From NCBI RefSeq assembly GCF_000426625.1, contig NZ_KE384547.1, positions 1,541,159-1,605,158 of the forward strand: 64,000 bases of DNA, given 5' to 3'. A model generated the notes under the pieces. It was not told the DNA's origin and did not search any database. It was given only the letters and a program-made list of their open reading frames with translations. Every line of letters starts with the position of its first letter. The stretch's first letter is position 1. Below are positions 1 through 9,075 of the stretch, in pieces. A program made the position numbers and the translations under genes. The stretch is from Psychrilyobacter atlanticus DSM 19335 (GTDB lineage Bacteria; Fusobacteriota; Fusobacteriia; Fusobacteriales; Fusobacteriaceae).

Positions 1-596
1 CCTTCCTTTCCGAACATAGCATTTTTAAAGCCTCCTACAAATCTAATATCATAATCTACACTAGATTCAAATCCTACAACACACCCTGTATCTACTCTTA
101 GCGTTTCTCCATGAGCTAATTTTTTTTCAATTATAGTTCCTCCTGCATGGATAAAGGCCATCCCATCTCCTTTCAATTTTTGAAGGATAAATCCCTCTCC
201 TCCAAAGAATCCTGCTCCTAATTTTTTAGTGAAAGCTACATCTATATCTATCCCATTTGCCGAGCATAGATAGGAATCTTTCTGACATAAAAATTCTCCA
301 TTGAATTTTTTTAGATCTATAGGAATTATCTGCCCTGGATATGGTGCAGAAAATCCAACTCTTGATTTTAGATTCCCTTCATTCAAAAATGTTGTGATGA
401 AGAAACTTTCTCCAGTTATCATCCTCTTAAAACCACCAAAGAGTCCACCCTTGTTTTTTGTCTGCATATCTATCCCATCTTCCATGTAAGTCATAGCTCC
501 TGCTTCTGCTCTAACTCCCTCTCTAGGATCTAACTCTATCTCCACTAATTGGATTCCTTCACCTTTAATTTCATAATCTATTACATCTGCTGACAT
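1..596 (-). CDS. AIM24/TIGR00266-family protein, C-terminus beyond window
   Basis: The minus-strand reading frame opens at an ATG at 596 behind a GGAGGA ribosome site and runs without a stop to the window edge, so about 198 N-terminal residues are present. It is glycine-rich and beta-stranded, with stretches such as EAGAMTYM, GGLFGGFKR and GAGFFGGEGF, which are typical of the TIGR00266/AIM24 family. Members are small bacterial proteins of unclear function with a double-stranded beta-helix-like fold. The C-terminal end is missing because of the window, not because of a mutation. It diverges from the ABC exporter to its right. The family call is firm; the function is unknown. Confidence 0.8.
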   Translation of the reverse strand, partial: MSADVIDYEIKGEGIQLVEIELDPREGVRAEAGAMTYMEDGIDMQTKNKGGLFGGFKRMITGESFFITTFLNEGNLKSRVGFSAPYPGQIIPIDLKKFNGEFLCQKDSYLCSANGIDIDVAFTKKLGAGFFGGEGFILQKLKGDGMAFIHAGGTIIEKKLAHGETLRVDTGCVVGFESSVDYDIRFVGGFKNAMFGKE

Positions 597-789
597 TTTT
601 TCCTCCTAATATTCTTATTTAAAATATTCCATTATCTTTATTTTACTCTTTTTTATTATATTTATTATTACATAACAATTAAAAAATTCAAAATTAATTT
701 TTTTATACTTTTTTTAGATTTAAATGTTATATTTATCAATTATCGGTCTTTTTAAAAATGAGATGATTTTTCCCCTAACTATTAAAATT

Positions 790-817
790 TTGAAGGGGTC
801 AAAAAACATAGTATACT
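790..817 (+). promoter_or_regulatory. Promoter of the ABC exporter operon
   Basis: TTGAAG (790-795) and TATACT (812-817) are separated by 16 bases. Transcription would begin near 824, which leaves a short leader containing AAGGAGG at 830-836. This placement argues that translation starts at ATG 842, not at the in-frame ATG 824, which would lie upstream of the ribosome site. Confidence 0.6.
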
Positions 818-841
818 CTGCTTATGAACAAGGAGGTTATA

Positions 842-2614
842 ATGAATTATTTAAACAAAATCTATACTTATACAATGGGATACCGCAGAGTTTATTTACT
901 TTCCACTCTTACTGTTCTTGGAGCTACTATATTTTCTCTGCTTAATCCCCTTATCATTAAATATACAGTAGATATCATCATACAAAATTCTGATCTATCC
1001 AACTCTTTTTTTGAGAGATCTATGGATTTTTTTATAGGAAAAAGTCTTTTAAATGCATGTATCCTTATAATTTTTATTGCTATTTTCCAAGGTGGCTGCA
1101 CATATTTTAAAGGAAAGTTATCCAGCATAGCCTCTGAAGGGATGGCAAAGACTATCAAAGATAAATTGTATACCCAACTTCAAAATGTCAAATACAGCTA
1201 TTTTAATGATACTGAAACAGGAGACCTTCTCCAAAGGTGTACTTCTGACGTTGAGACAATTCGAAAATTTTTAGCCATACAATTAGTTGAAGTTGTAAAT
1301 ATAATTTTAATGATTACAATCATTTTTTTCACACTGATCAATTTAAATTTAAAACTTTCTATCATCGTTCTGTCTATAGTCCCGTTGATGTTTATATTCT
1401 CATTATATTTTTTTATTGTAGTAAAAAAACATTTTAAAGTTTCCGATGAGGCTGAAGCTAAATTATCGACCATCCTTCAGGAGAATATCCATGGTGTCCG
1501 GGTAGTAAAAGCCTTTGCTAGTGAGGATTTAGAGATAAAAAAATTTCAACGTTCCAATAAACATTATAGTGATGTCACCTACAAACTCATCCAGTTATTT
1601 GCCTACTATTGGCCTGTCTCGTCATTTTTTTCCTTTATACAGATGGGATTAGTCCTATTTTTAGGTATTAGATGGGCTGTCAGCGGCACCATTACTATTG
1701 GTACTGTAATTGCTTTTGGAATGTATGTATGGCAGTTAGAGTTCCCAGTGAGAAATTTAGGTCGGGTACTCAGTGATTTTGGTAAGGCTGCTATCTCATT
1801 TGAGAGGATAGAGGAGATCTTAGACAGTGAAACTGACTTTAATGGTGAACAAGACTTAAAGAAACCCAAAATTAAAGGGAAGATAGTTTTTGAAGACGTT
1901 AAATTTTCTTATGGAGATAAACCGATATTAAATGGAGTTTCCTTTAATTTAGATAGCGGGGAGACCTTAGGTATCTTAGGACCAACAGGGAGTGGAAAAT
2001 CATCCCTTATCCACCTTATCACAAGGTTATACGACTATGACAGCGGTGCCATAAAGATTGATGGTGTAGAGCTAAAGGAGATAGATAAAAAATGGATCAG
2101 AAAAAATATTGGACTGGTTCTGCAGGAAACATTTCTTTTTGCAAAAAATGTCAAAGAGAATATCGGAATCACTAAAAAAACTTTAGATGACCGTGATATT
2201 TTTACTGCAGCTAAAACTGCATCTATCCATGAGGGGATTTTAAATTTTAAAGAGGGATACAACACTCAGGTAGGAGAAAAAGGTGTTTCCCTCTCTGGAG
2301 GTCAAAAACAAAGGATAGCCATAGCTAGAACAATCATTAATAACCATAAGATATTGATCTTTGATGATTCTCTCAGTGCAGTAGATATAGAAACAGATGC
2401 TTCAATCAGACAGGAATTAAAGAAAAAACATGATTCTTCAACAACAATAATCATCTCTCATAGGATATCTTCGATAATGGACTCCGATAAAATAATGGTC
2501 CTAGAGGATGGTAAAATTACTGACTATGGAACTCACAATCAGTTAAAAAATAGGGATGGGCTCTACAAACGAATTTTAAAGATCCAAGAGGATGGAATGA
2601 AGGAAGGGGTTTAA
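842..2614 (+). CDS. ABC exporter subunit with degenerate Walker B (heterodimer partner 1)
   Basis: This is a type IV (ABC-B) half transporter of 590 residues: six membrane helices in about the first 310 residues, then a nucleotide-binding domain. Walker A GPTGSGKSS lies near residue 380, the signature LSGGQ near 483, Walker B ILIFDD near 503 and the H-loop ISHR near 537. The residue after the Walker B aspartate is Asp where the catalytic Glu is expected. That is the pattern of the noncanonical subunit in TM287/TM288- and BmrCD-like heterodimers. I chose ATG 842 because AAGGAGG ends five bases before it. The partner gene follows two bases after the stop codon. The exported substrate is unknown; multidrug or lipid-like export is typical of the family. 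Confidence 0.9.
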   Translation: MNYLNKIYTYTMGYRRVYLLSTLTVLGATIFSLLNPLIIKYTVDIIIQNSDLSNSFFERSMDFFIGKSLLNACILIIFIAIFQGGCTYFKGKLSSIASEGMAKTIKDKLYTQLQNVKYSYFNDTETGDLLQRCTSDVETIRKFLAIQLVEVVNIILMITIIFFTLINLNLKLSIIVLSIVPLMFIFSLYFFIVVKKHFKVSDEAEAKLSTILQENIHGVRVVKAFASEDLEIKKFQRSNKHYSDVTYKLIQLFAYYWPVSSFFSFIQMGLVLFLGIRWAVSGTITIGTVIAFGMYVWQLEFPVRNLGRVLSDFGKAAISFERIEEILDSETDFNGEQDLKKPKIKGKIVFEDVKFSYGDKPILNGVSFNLDSGETLGILGPTGSGKSSLIHLITRLYDYDSGAIKIDGVELKEIDKKWIRKNIGLVLQETFLFAKNVKENIGITKKTLDDRDIFTAAKTASIHEGILNFKEGYNTQVGEKGVSLSGGQKQRIAIARTIINNHKILIFDDSLSAVDIETDASIRQELKKKHDSSTTIIISHRISSIMDSDKIMVLEDGKITDYGTHNQLKNRDGLYKRILKIQEDGMKEGV

Positions 2615-2616
2615 TA

Positions 2617-4431
2617 GTGGAAACAATAAATAAAAAATCATCTATAAATATCATAAAAAATATCTTGCTCTTTCTAAAGCCTTTTAAGGGAAAGATTGCT
2701 GTCATCTTTATCAGTATAATTATTATCTCTGGCTTGGAAGCTTATCTTCCAGTCATGCAAAAAATTGCCATCGATGACTTTATTCTCCGGGGAACTACCC
2801 AGGGAATAAATTTATTTTTAATAAAATATATTGCAATCACCATGAGTCTACTGATTTTAATCTACATCTTTATCTCCTTTGGGGGAAAAGTCGAAATGGC
2901 ACTGGTTTACTCTCTCAGAGAAAAAGCCTTTGAAAAATTACAATATCAATCATTTTCATACTTTGATATCAATGCTGATGGATGGATCATGGCAAGAATG
3001 ACCTCTGATATTAGAAAAATTGGAGAAATTGTAGCTTGGGGATTTGTAGATATGATCTGGAGTATCGGATTTTTAAGTGGTATCTTGGTAATGATGTTTA
3101 GATTAAACTATAAACTGGCCTTGGTCCTTACCCTTTTACTTCCAATTTTAATTATAATAAGTATCTATTTTCAAAGAAAAATTTTGAGAAGCCAAAGAGA
3201 TGTACGAAAAATCAATTCCCTTATTACCGGGGCATACAACGAGGGTATTTTAGGAGCTAAAACATCTAAGATCCTGGTAAATGAAGAAAAAAATATCGAT
3301 GAATTTGAGAATTTAAGTTCTCGAATGAATAGAACATCTGTAGGAGCAGCTATTATTACTGCACTCTACCTTCCTATGATAATAGGATTGAACAGTGTCG
3401 GCCTTGTGGCAGTCTTAGGAATAGGTAAAAATTTTATTTTAAATGGAGTAATCAGTGTAGGAACCTTGGTTCTTTTTATTAACTATACCACCATGTTCTT
3501 TGATCCCATAAAACAATTTTCCCGAGTCTTTACAGAGATGCAGTCAGCTCACGCCTCCTTTGAAAGGGTATTAGAGCTCATTCATTCAGACCTTGAAATT
3601 GAAGATTCTAAAGAAATAATTGAAAAATATGGAGACCTATGTGAGAAAAAAATTCATAACTGGGAAAAAATAGAAGGTAATGTTGAATTTAAAGATGTTG
3701 ATTTCAAATATAATAATGGAGAACCGATCCTCCAAGACTTTAATCTTAAAATATCTTCCGGTGAAACCATCGCCCTGGTAGGAGAAACGGGATCTGGAAA
3801 GTCCACAATTGTAAACCTTGCATGCAGGTTTTATGAACCTACAAAGGGGAGTGTTCTTATAGATGGTACCGATTATAAGGAAAGATCTCAGAGCTGGCTC
3901 CACCATAACCTCGGTTATGTCCTCCAAACTCCTCATCTATTCAGTGGTACAATCAAAGATAATATCTCCTACGGAAAGAGGGAAGCTACATTTGAAGAGA
4001 TTGTAGGAGCAGCCAAATTAGTAAAGGCACATGATTTTATTCATAAATTTAAACATGGTTACGACACAGAAGTAGGAGAGGGAGGAAATAACCTTTCTAC
4101 AGGACAAAAACAATTGATCTCCTTTGCTAGAGCTATTCTAAAAAATCCCAGTATATTTATCTTGGATGAGGCCACTTCCTCTATAGATGCAGAGAGTGAA
4201 AAGATGATTCAAGATGCTACTGATATCCTTTTACATGGAAGAACCAGCTTTATAATTGCTCATAGACTCTCAACTATAATCAATGCTGACAGGATCCTGG
4301 TTATAAAGGATGGAAAGATTATAGAGGAAGGAAATCATCATTTTCTGATGGATAAAAAAGGTAGCTACTTCACCCTTTACACCCATCAATTTACCCGGGA
4401 TAAAGAATCAAAGTTAATGTCACAGAACTAA
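2617..4431 (+). CDS. ABC exporter subunit with catalytic Glu (heterodimer partner 2)
   Basis: This is the second half transporter, 604 residues, started by GTG at 2617 behind GGAAGGGG. It has six N-terminal helices and a nucleotide-binding domain with Walker A GETGSGKST near residue 388, signature LSTGQ near 492, Walker B FILDEATS near 514 with the catalytic Glu, and IAHR near 547. Its altered signature (LSTGQ for LSGGQ) would face the Asp-bearing Walker B of the upstream subunit. The dimer would therefore have one degenerate and one canonical ATP site, as known for TM287/288 and LmrCD. Translation is tightly coupled to the upstream gene. The substrate cannot be deduced. Confidence 0.9.
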   Translation: METINKKSSINIIKNILLFLKPFKGKIAVIFISIIIISGLEAYLPVMQKIAIDDFILRGTTQGINLFLIKYIAITMSLLILIYIFISFGGKVEMALVYSLREKAFEKLQYQSFSYFDINADGWIMARMTSDIRKIGEIVAWGFVDMIWSIGFLSGILVMMFRLNYKLALVLTLLLPILIIISIYFQRKILRSQRDVRKINSLITGAYNEGILGAKTSKILVNEEKNIDEFENLSSRMNRTSVGAAIITALYLPMIIGLNSVGLVAVLGIGKNFILNGVISVGTLVLFINYTTMFFDPIKQFSRVFTEMQSAHASFERVLELIHSDLEIEDSKEIIEKYGDLCEKKIHNWEKIEGNVEFKDVDFKYNNGEPILQDFNLKISSGETIALVGETGSGKSTIVNLACRFYEPTKGSVLIDGTDYKERSQSWLHHNLGYVLQTPHLFSGTIKDNISYGKREATFEEIVGAAKLVKAHDFIHKFKHGYDTEVGEGGNNLSTGQKQLISFARAILKNPSIFILDEATSSIDAESEKMIQDATDILLHGRTSFIIAHRLSTIINADRILVIKDGKIIEEGNHHFLMDKKGSYFTLYTHQFTRDKESKLMSQN

Positions 4432-4448
4432 TTCGGAGGAATACTAAT

Positions 4449-4985
4449 ATGAAAGAATATTATTTAAAAAATAACAGGAACTACACAATTCGAGAGATAG
4501 ATCTTGGAGATGCTAAACATTTTATAAACTATAGAACTACTTTGGCAGATGAGACTACTTATATGAGAGCTTCCAGATCGGAATTAAACCTCAATTTAGA
4601 AGTTCAAAATAAATCTATTGAAAATTTTATAAACTATGAAAATCAATACTCTATTGTTGCAGAATTGAACGGAGTAATCATAGGGAACCTCCAATTTAGA
4701 GGGGGAGAGCGTCAGAGAACCAAACATGCAGGTGAATTTGGAATAAGTGTCTTAAAAAATTATTGGGGTAATCGAATTGGATATAACCTGTTGGCTCACC
4801 TCATTGAGTGGGCTAAAGATAATAAGGTTGTAAAGAAAATTAATCTGGAAGTCCGGGAAGATAATAAGAGTGCTATTGCTCTGTATAAAAAATTAGGTTT
4901 TGAATTGGAGGGAACCATCAGAAAAAATTTCTTTGCCGATGGTAAATATTATGATTCATATATTATGGGAATTATCTTTGAGTAA
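4449..4985 (+). CDS. GNAT N-acetyltransferase (RimJ/RimL-SpeG type)
   Basis: The 178-residue protein fits a single GNAT domain. It has an RGGERQRTKHAGEFGI strand region, the acetyl-CoA loop near NYWGNRIGYNLL, and the conserved C-terminal EVREDNKSAIALYKKLGF motif. This layout is that of RimJ/RimL, SpeG and related acyltransferases that modify protein N-termini, polyamines or small amines. It starts at ATG 4449 after CGGAGGAA, 17 bases downstream of the exporter pair, and is probably co-transcribed with it. The substrate cannot be told from the sequence. Confidence 0.85.
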   Translation: MKEYYLKNNRNYTIREIDLGDAKHFINYRTTLADETTYMRASRSELNLNLEVQNKSIENFINYENQYSIVAELNGVIIGNLQFRGGERQRTKHAGEFGISVLKNYWGNRIGYNLLAHLIEWAKDNKVVKKINLEVREDNKSAIALYKKLGFELEGTIRKNFFADGKYYDSYIMGIIFE

Positions 4986-5002
4986 AATTTAAGGAGCTTT
5001 AT

Positions 5003-5572
5003 ATGAAAAAACTTATCTTGTATTTGTCTATTTTTTCTATACTTTCATATTCCCAGACAATCAATGGTGTAATTTTAAAGGATAAAATTAAAGTCCACGG
5101 CCAGGATCTTGTTTTAAACGGTGCCGGGACTAGAAATAAATTTTTTATGGATATATATGTGGGATCTTTATATGTTGTATTTCCTACAAATGATGCCGTA
5201 TCTATAATTAACTCCAATACCATTAAAAGTATGCACCTTAATATTATATCTAACTGGATCAATCGCAGATTATTAAAAAGTGCTCTCCGGTCTGAATTGA
5301 AAAACTCCTCTACCAAAGAAGAGATGGATCAACTTCAGGATGAGATAGACATTTTTTTATCTACATTTAATGAGGAAATAAAAAAAGGAGATGAATTTAT
5401 CTTTAATATAATTCCCAATATAGGAGTAGAAGTTTATAAAAATAATAAACTGATCAAATCTATACAGGGAAACCTATTCAGTAGAAGATTGATCCAGCTA
5501 TGGATCGGAAATACTCCAGTAGATGAAAAACTAAAAATTGAAATTTTAGGAGGTTCAGAGATAAAATATTGA
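5003..5572 (+). CDS. Secreted chalcone-isomerase-like protein
   Basis: The 189-residue protein starts with a short hydrophobic signal peptide, probably cleaved after SYS near residue 17. What follows resembles the bacterial chalcone isomerase-like domain (PF16036 type), with a characteristic LNGAGTRNKFFMDIYVGSLY strand pair. In bacteria these periplasmic proteins have no proven chalcone isomerase activity and may bind fatty acids. It is the last gene before a strong terminator and follows the GNAT by 17 bases. The fold assignment is reasonable; the function is unknown. Confidence 0.75.
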   Translation: MKKLILYLSIFSILSYSQTINGVILKDKIKVHGQDLVLNGAGTRNKFFMDIYVGSLYVVFPTNDAVSIINSNTIKSMHLNIISNWINRRLLKSALRSELKNSSTKEEMDQLQDEIDIFLSTFNEEIKKGDEFIFNIIPNIGVEVYKNNKLIKSIQGNLFSRRLIQLWIGNTPVDEKLKIEILGGSEIKY

Positions 5573-5584
5573 GTAAAACAGATT

Positions 5585-5619
5585 AAAGTGATCTTTTCAA
5601 CCAAAAAGATCACTTTTTT
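5585..5619 (+). terminator. Rho-independent terminator of the exporter operon
   Basis: The arms AAAGTGATCTTTT and AAAAAGATCACTTT pair around a short CAACC loop and end in a run of T. Confidence 0.85.
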
Positions 5620-5755
5620 ATAGTCTAGAAAACTATAAAAAACTAAGTTGTACATGTCTGGAGGTAACCTCAAGGTACTTTTTATAACTATATTTTATCA
5701 AATTTTATTTCCATAAAATATAGTTTGATTTTTTAATTTTTTATTAGATTTTGAC

Positions 5756-5783
5756 TTGATTCTTTTAGAAAATAGAGTATACT
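5756..5783 (+). promoter_or_regulatory. Promoter of the Xaa-Pro aminopeptidase gene
   Basis: TTGATT (5756-5761) and TATACT (5778-5783) are 16 bases apart. A start near 5790 leaves a short leader containing AAAGGGGG before ATG 5825. Confidence 0.65.
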
Positions 5784-5824
5784 TGGATTGAATAAAATAT
5801 TAAAATTTACTAAAGGGGGTACAG

Positions 5825-7591
5825 ATGTTAAATGATAAACTTTTAAAACTTAGAGATGAAATGAGTAAAAATGGGATAGACGCTTATATTATTCCTAGTT
5901 CAGATGCACATCAAAGTGAATATGTGGCAGAGTATTTTAAAGGTAGAAGATGGATCAGTAACTTTACAGGTAGTGCTGGAACTGCTGTTATCACCTCTGA
6001 TTCTGCTGGTCTTTGGACAGATGGACGATACTTTATCCAGGCTGAAAAAGAACTTGAAGGAAGTGGGTTTGATCTTTTTAAAATGGCTCAAGATGGAGTC
6101 CCTACCTATCCTGAATGGTTAAAAAGCGTTCTAAAGAGTGATAGTATTATTGGGTTTGATGGAAAAGTTATCTCTGTTTCTGCCTACAATGAATTAAAAA
6201 AAGGATTTGATGAAGACAACTTCAAAATTCAGCACGACCTATTGGAATCTATCTGGGATGACAGACCTAGTTTCCCAAAAGAGAATATATTTGTTCATGA
6301 TCTTTGCTATGCTGGTAAGTCTGTTACTCAAAAAATTGATATTATTCGTGGAATATACCATTCCCATGGGGCTGATAGTTATATTCTCAGCTCTTTAGAT
6401 GATATTGCATGGACTTTTAACCTAAGAGGAAGCGATGTATTGAATAACACTACTTTCTATGCATATGCACTTATTGAAGATGATAAGACTACTTTATTTA
6501 TAGATCTAGATAAACTGGATGAACAAACTAAAAGCTACCTTAAAGAAAATAATGTAGTTTTAGAATCCTACGATGAGGTTACGGATGTTCTATCTAATTT
6601 AAAAAACAAGAATATCTATCTCAGCCCGGAAAGAACAAGTATCTATATCCAGTCATTACTTGAAAATAATAAAACTATCCATAATAAGGAGATCACTACT
6701 CATTTAAAAGCTGTTAAGAATGAAATAGAAATAGAAAATTCAAGAGAATGCTATTTAAATGACTCTATAGCTCTCCTAAAAGGATTTAAACATATTGAAG
6801 AAAATTTTAAAGTAACTCCTCTTACTGAACTAGATGTAGAGGATATTATTAAAAATGAAAGATCAAAAATAGATGGGTTTAAAGGAATAAGTTTTGATAC
6901 TATTGCAGGTCACAAAGAGCATGCAGCTCTTATGCATTTTAAAGCCAATGAAAAAAACACATATACTCTGGATTCTTGTGGATTTTTATTGGTAGATTCA
7001 GGGGGTCAATACCTCAATGGAACTACAGATATTACTAGAACATTTTCATTGGGAGATATAACTCCTGAGCAGAAAAAAGATTTCACTCTGGTATTAAAAA
7101 GTGTAATTAACCTTAGCAGAGCCAAATTCTTAAAGGGAACTACCGGTTATAAATTGGATATGTTAGCTAGATATCCACTATGGTTAGAAGGAATAGATTA
7201 TAAGTGTGGAACTGGTCATGGAGTTGGATTTTTTCTAAACATCCATGAGGGGCCACAAGGTTTTTCTGTTAGAAAGAGTCATGATCTTCCACTAGAAGTA
7301 GGGATGAACTTAACTATTGAACCTGGTGTCTATAAAGAAGGAAGACATGGTATTCGTACTGAAAATACAGTTATAGTAAAGGAAGCTTTCACCAATGAAA
7401 GTGGGACTTTTTATGAATTTGAAACTATATCATTCTTCCCGATTGATATAAATTCTATCGATCCTGCTCTATTAAATAGCGATGAATTGGAATGGATCAA
7501 CTCCTACCATGCCACTACATTTAGTAAGCTGTCTCCATATTTAAATGAAGGTGAAACAAACTGGTTAAAAGAAAAAACTAGACAAATATAA
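5825..7591 (+). CDS. Xaa-Pro aminopeptidase (M24B, long form)
   Basis: This 588-residue cytoplasmic metallopeptidase should remove N-terminal residues preceding proline. Two creatinase-type N-terminal domains fill about residues 1-300 (for example YIIPSSDAHQSEY near 20 and FTGSAGTAVI). The pita-bread M24 domain follows. Metal ligands are visible as LLVDSGG and TTDITRTF (two Asp near 390 and 402), GTGHGVG (His near 463), TIEPGVY (Glu near 498) and RTENTV (Glu near 511). The length matches the three-domain eukaryotic-like APP family, not the shorter E. coli PepP. It is monocistronic, with its own promoter and a shared terminator downstream. Confidence 0.93.
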   Translation: MLNDKLLKLRDEMSKNGIDAYIIPSSDAHQSEYVAEYFKGRRWISNFTGSAGTAVITSDSAGLWTDGRYFIQAEKELEGSGFDLFKMAQDGVPTYPEWLKSVLKSDSIIGFDGKVISVSAYNELKKGFDEDNFKIQHDLLESIWDDRPSFPKENIFVHDLCYAGKSVTQKIDIIRGIYHSHGADSYILSSLDDIAWTFNLRGSDVLNNTTFYAYALIEDDKTTLFIDLDKLDEQTKSYLKENNVVLESYDEVTDVLSNLKNKNIYLSPERTSIYIQSLLENNKTIHNKEITTHLKAVKNEIEIENSRECYLNDSIALLKGFKHIEENFKVTPLTELDVEDIIKNERSKIDGFKGISFDTIAGHKEHAALMHFKANEKNTYTLDSCGFLLVDSGGQYLNGTTDITRTFSLGDITPEQKKDFTLVLKSVINLSRAKFLKGTTGYKLDMLARYPLWLEGIDYKCGTGHGVGFFLNIHEGPQGFSVRKSHDLPLEVGMNLTIEPGVYKEGRHGIRTENTVIVKEAFTNESGTFYEFETISFFPIDINSIDPALLNSDELEWINSYHATTFSKLSPYLNEGETNWLKEKTRQI

Positions 7592-7672
7592 AAAGCAACG
7601 TGACGTTGCATCCAGATAAATCTGAATTTTTGATTATGCCCTCTGCGGATATAATCTTCTAAATAATAAAAG

Positions 7673-7703
7673 AAATCCCCCTACTTATAATAGGGGGATT
7701 TTT
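7673..7703. terminator. Bidirectional terminator between convergent genes
   Basis: AAATCCCCCTA and TAGGGGGATTT form a GC-rich stem with T on one side and A on the other. It serves the plus-strand peptidase gene and the minus-strand methyltransferase gene. Confidence 0.85.
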
Positions 7704-7707
7704 AATT

Positions 7708-8271
7708 CTACTTTTCTCCTAATAATCTATCTAAGATTATAGCTACTGCCGATCTTACTGACAGATGATTATACTTTGTCTTACCTCTTATTGGATCTAA
7801 GATATGAGTACAGCTATCCATGATCTCATCTACTAAACCATGTCCTGTACCAAATAATAACAAGTAAACATTGTCATCATTGTAGATCTTTTCACTCATA
7901 TCTTCATATGAGATTGAGTTATCATATACTCTTGCAGAAGTTGTGATAACTACTGGTTTTTTCCCTTCAGCTTTTTCAATCTCTTCTATCGCTTTTTCAA
8001 TACTTTCAGTAACATGAGTACTAGAAAATGCTGCTTCTCTATCTTTATTGAAGTTTCTACCAAATCCATCTTTCCAGTATCCTATTACTCTACTAGTTAA
8101 CTCTACTTGAGCATCTACTGGAGTTATTATATGGTACCCCTTTACGTCATATGTTTTACAACTTCTAGATATGTCATGGATATCGAAGTTTGTTACCGAT
8201 GTTGCTACTGTTTCTTGGTTTCTATTGTATACAGGATAGTGTACTAACCCTAAATATATATTATCTCTCAT
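7708..8271 (-). CDS. SPOUT-type RNA methyltransferase (PF09936-like)
   Basis: The 187-residue protein begins IYLGLVHYPVYN and contains GYHIITPVDAQVEL and LLFGTGHGL. These are features of the small SAM-dependent RNA methyltransferase family PF09936, which in some bacteria is fused to TrmD. The SAM-binding trefoil knot would be in the C-terminal half (GTGHGL, then NHLSVRSAVAIILDRLL). Its location just downstream of a trmD-rimM cluster fits a tRNA or rRNA modification role. Start ATG 8271 follows AAGGAG. The exact modified nucleotide is not known to me. Confidence 0.8.
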   Translation of the reverse strand: MRDNIYLGLVHYPVYNRNQETVATSVTNFDIHDISRSCKTYDVKGYHIITPVDAQVELTSRVIGYWKDGFGRNFNKDREAAFSSTHVTESIEKAIEEIEKAEGKKPVVITTSARVYDNSISYEDMSEKIYNDDNVYLLLFGTGHGLVDEIMDSCTHILDPIRGKTKYNHLSVRSAVAIILDRLLGEK

Positions 8272-8356
8272 TTATTATCTCCTTTTTTCTGTTTTTCCCA
8301 CTAATTGACACCAATTATTTTAATCTTTTAACTAGTGTTGTTCATGATCAAGTTTT

Positions 8357-8878
8357 TTATTTTAGTTCTTCTAATTCTTTTGTATAGATATCAATATCAT
8401 TTATATATACATCCTTTGCATACTTTAGATATTCAATATATTTATCTGATAATTTTTTCTTAACTATAGCAGGATTTCCTATTACTAAGCTTCCCTCTTC
8501 AATCTCTAGGTTAGCTCCTACAACAGATCCAGCTCCTACAAGACAATTTTTAGGTATAGTTGCACCATTTAACAAAATAGATCCCATACCAATCACACAA
8601 TTATCTCCTATAGTACATCCATGGACAATAGCATTATGTCCTACTGTAACTCCCTCTCCTAGTGTAACAGGATAAGGTGCATCTCCATGAACAGTGCAGT
8701 TATCTTGGATATTAGAGGCGTTTCCAATGGTGATCTTACTCATATCTCCACGTAGTACAGCTCCAAACCATATACTTACATCTTCACCTAATTCAATGTC
8801 TCCTACTAAAGTAGCATTAGGAGCTATATAGTTATTTTTTCCAATCTTTGGTGTTTTATCTTTTAAAGAATATATCAT
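8357..8878 (-). CDS. Gamma-carbonic anhydrase family protein (left-handed beta helix)
   Basis: The 173 residues show repeated hexapeptides (for example ITIGNA, CTIGDN, GSILLNGATI) that build a left-handed beta helix. Three histidines that could bind metal are visible: H64 in VHGD, and H81 and H86 in GHNAIVHG. This is the YrdA/PaaY-type branch of the gamma-carbonic anhydrases; many members have weak or no measured activity. It is set apart from trmD by about 200 bases with a hairpin. The family is certain; catalytic activity is inferred. Confidence 0.88.
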   Translation of the reverse strand: MIYSLKDKTPKIGKNNYIAPNATLVGDIELGEDVSIWFGAVLRGDMSKITIGNASNIQDNCTVHGDAPYPVTLGEGVTVGHNAIVHGCTIGDNCVIGMGSILLNGATIPKNCLVGAGSVVGANLEIEEGSLVIGNPAIVKKKLSDKYIEYLKYAKDVYINDIDIYTKELEELK

Positions 8879-8929
8879 AATATATCATCCTTTCCTTAGA
8901 GGTTTCCCTAAAGGGACACCAATTAATAT

Positions 8930-8967
8930 GAATAGAAAAATTGCTAAAGCAATTTTCTATTCTTTTT
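8930..8967. terminator. Terminator-like hairpin in the trmD-carbonic anhydrase gap
   Basis: GAATAGAAAA and TTTTCTATTC form a stem extended by TTGCT/AGCAA. The T-run is on the plus-strand side, where no plus-strand gene ends, so its use as the terminator of the minus-strand trmD operon is uncertain. A smaller imperfect inverted repeat (GGTTTCCC and GGGACACC) lies at 8901-8920. Confidence 0.5.
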
Positions 8968-9075
8968 ATTAAAGTCAAAACCTTTTATGCTTTTCATCCC
9001 TTAAAACCAGTAAACTACCTTCCTTTTATGATTTCCTAGAAAATTAATTTTAGATCGATAAAAAAGCCTAAAAGT

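Noticed and set aside
824-841. Upstream ATG at 824 as the start of ABC subunit 1
   Set aside because: It lies upstream of the AAGGAGG ribosome site and at the predicted transcription start; ATG 842 fits both.
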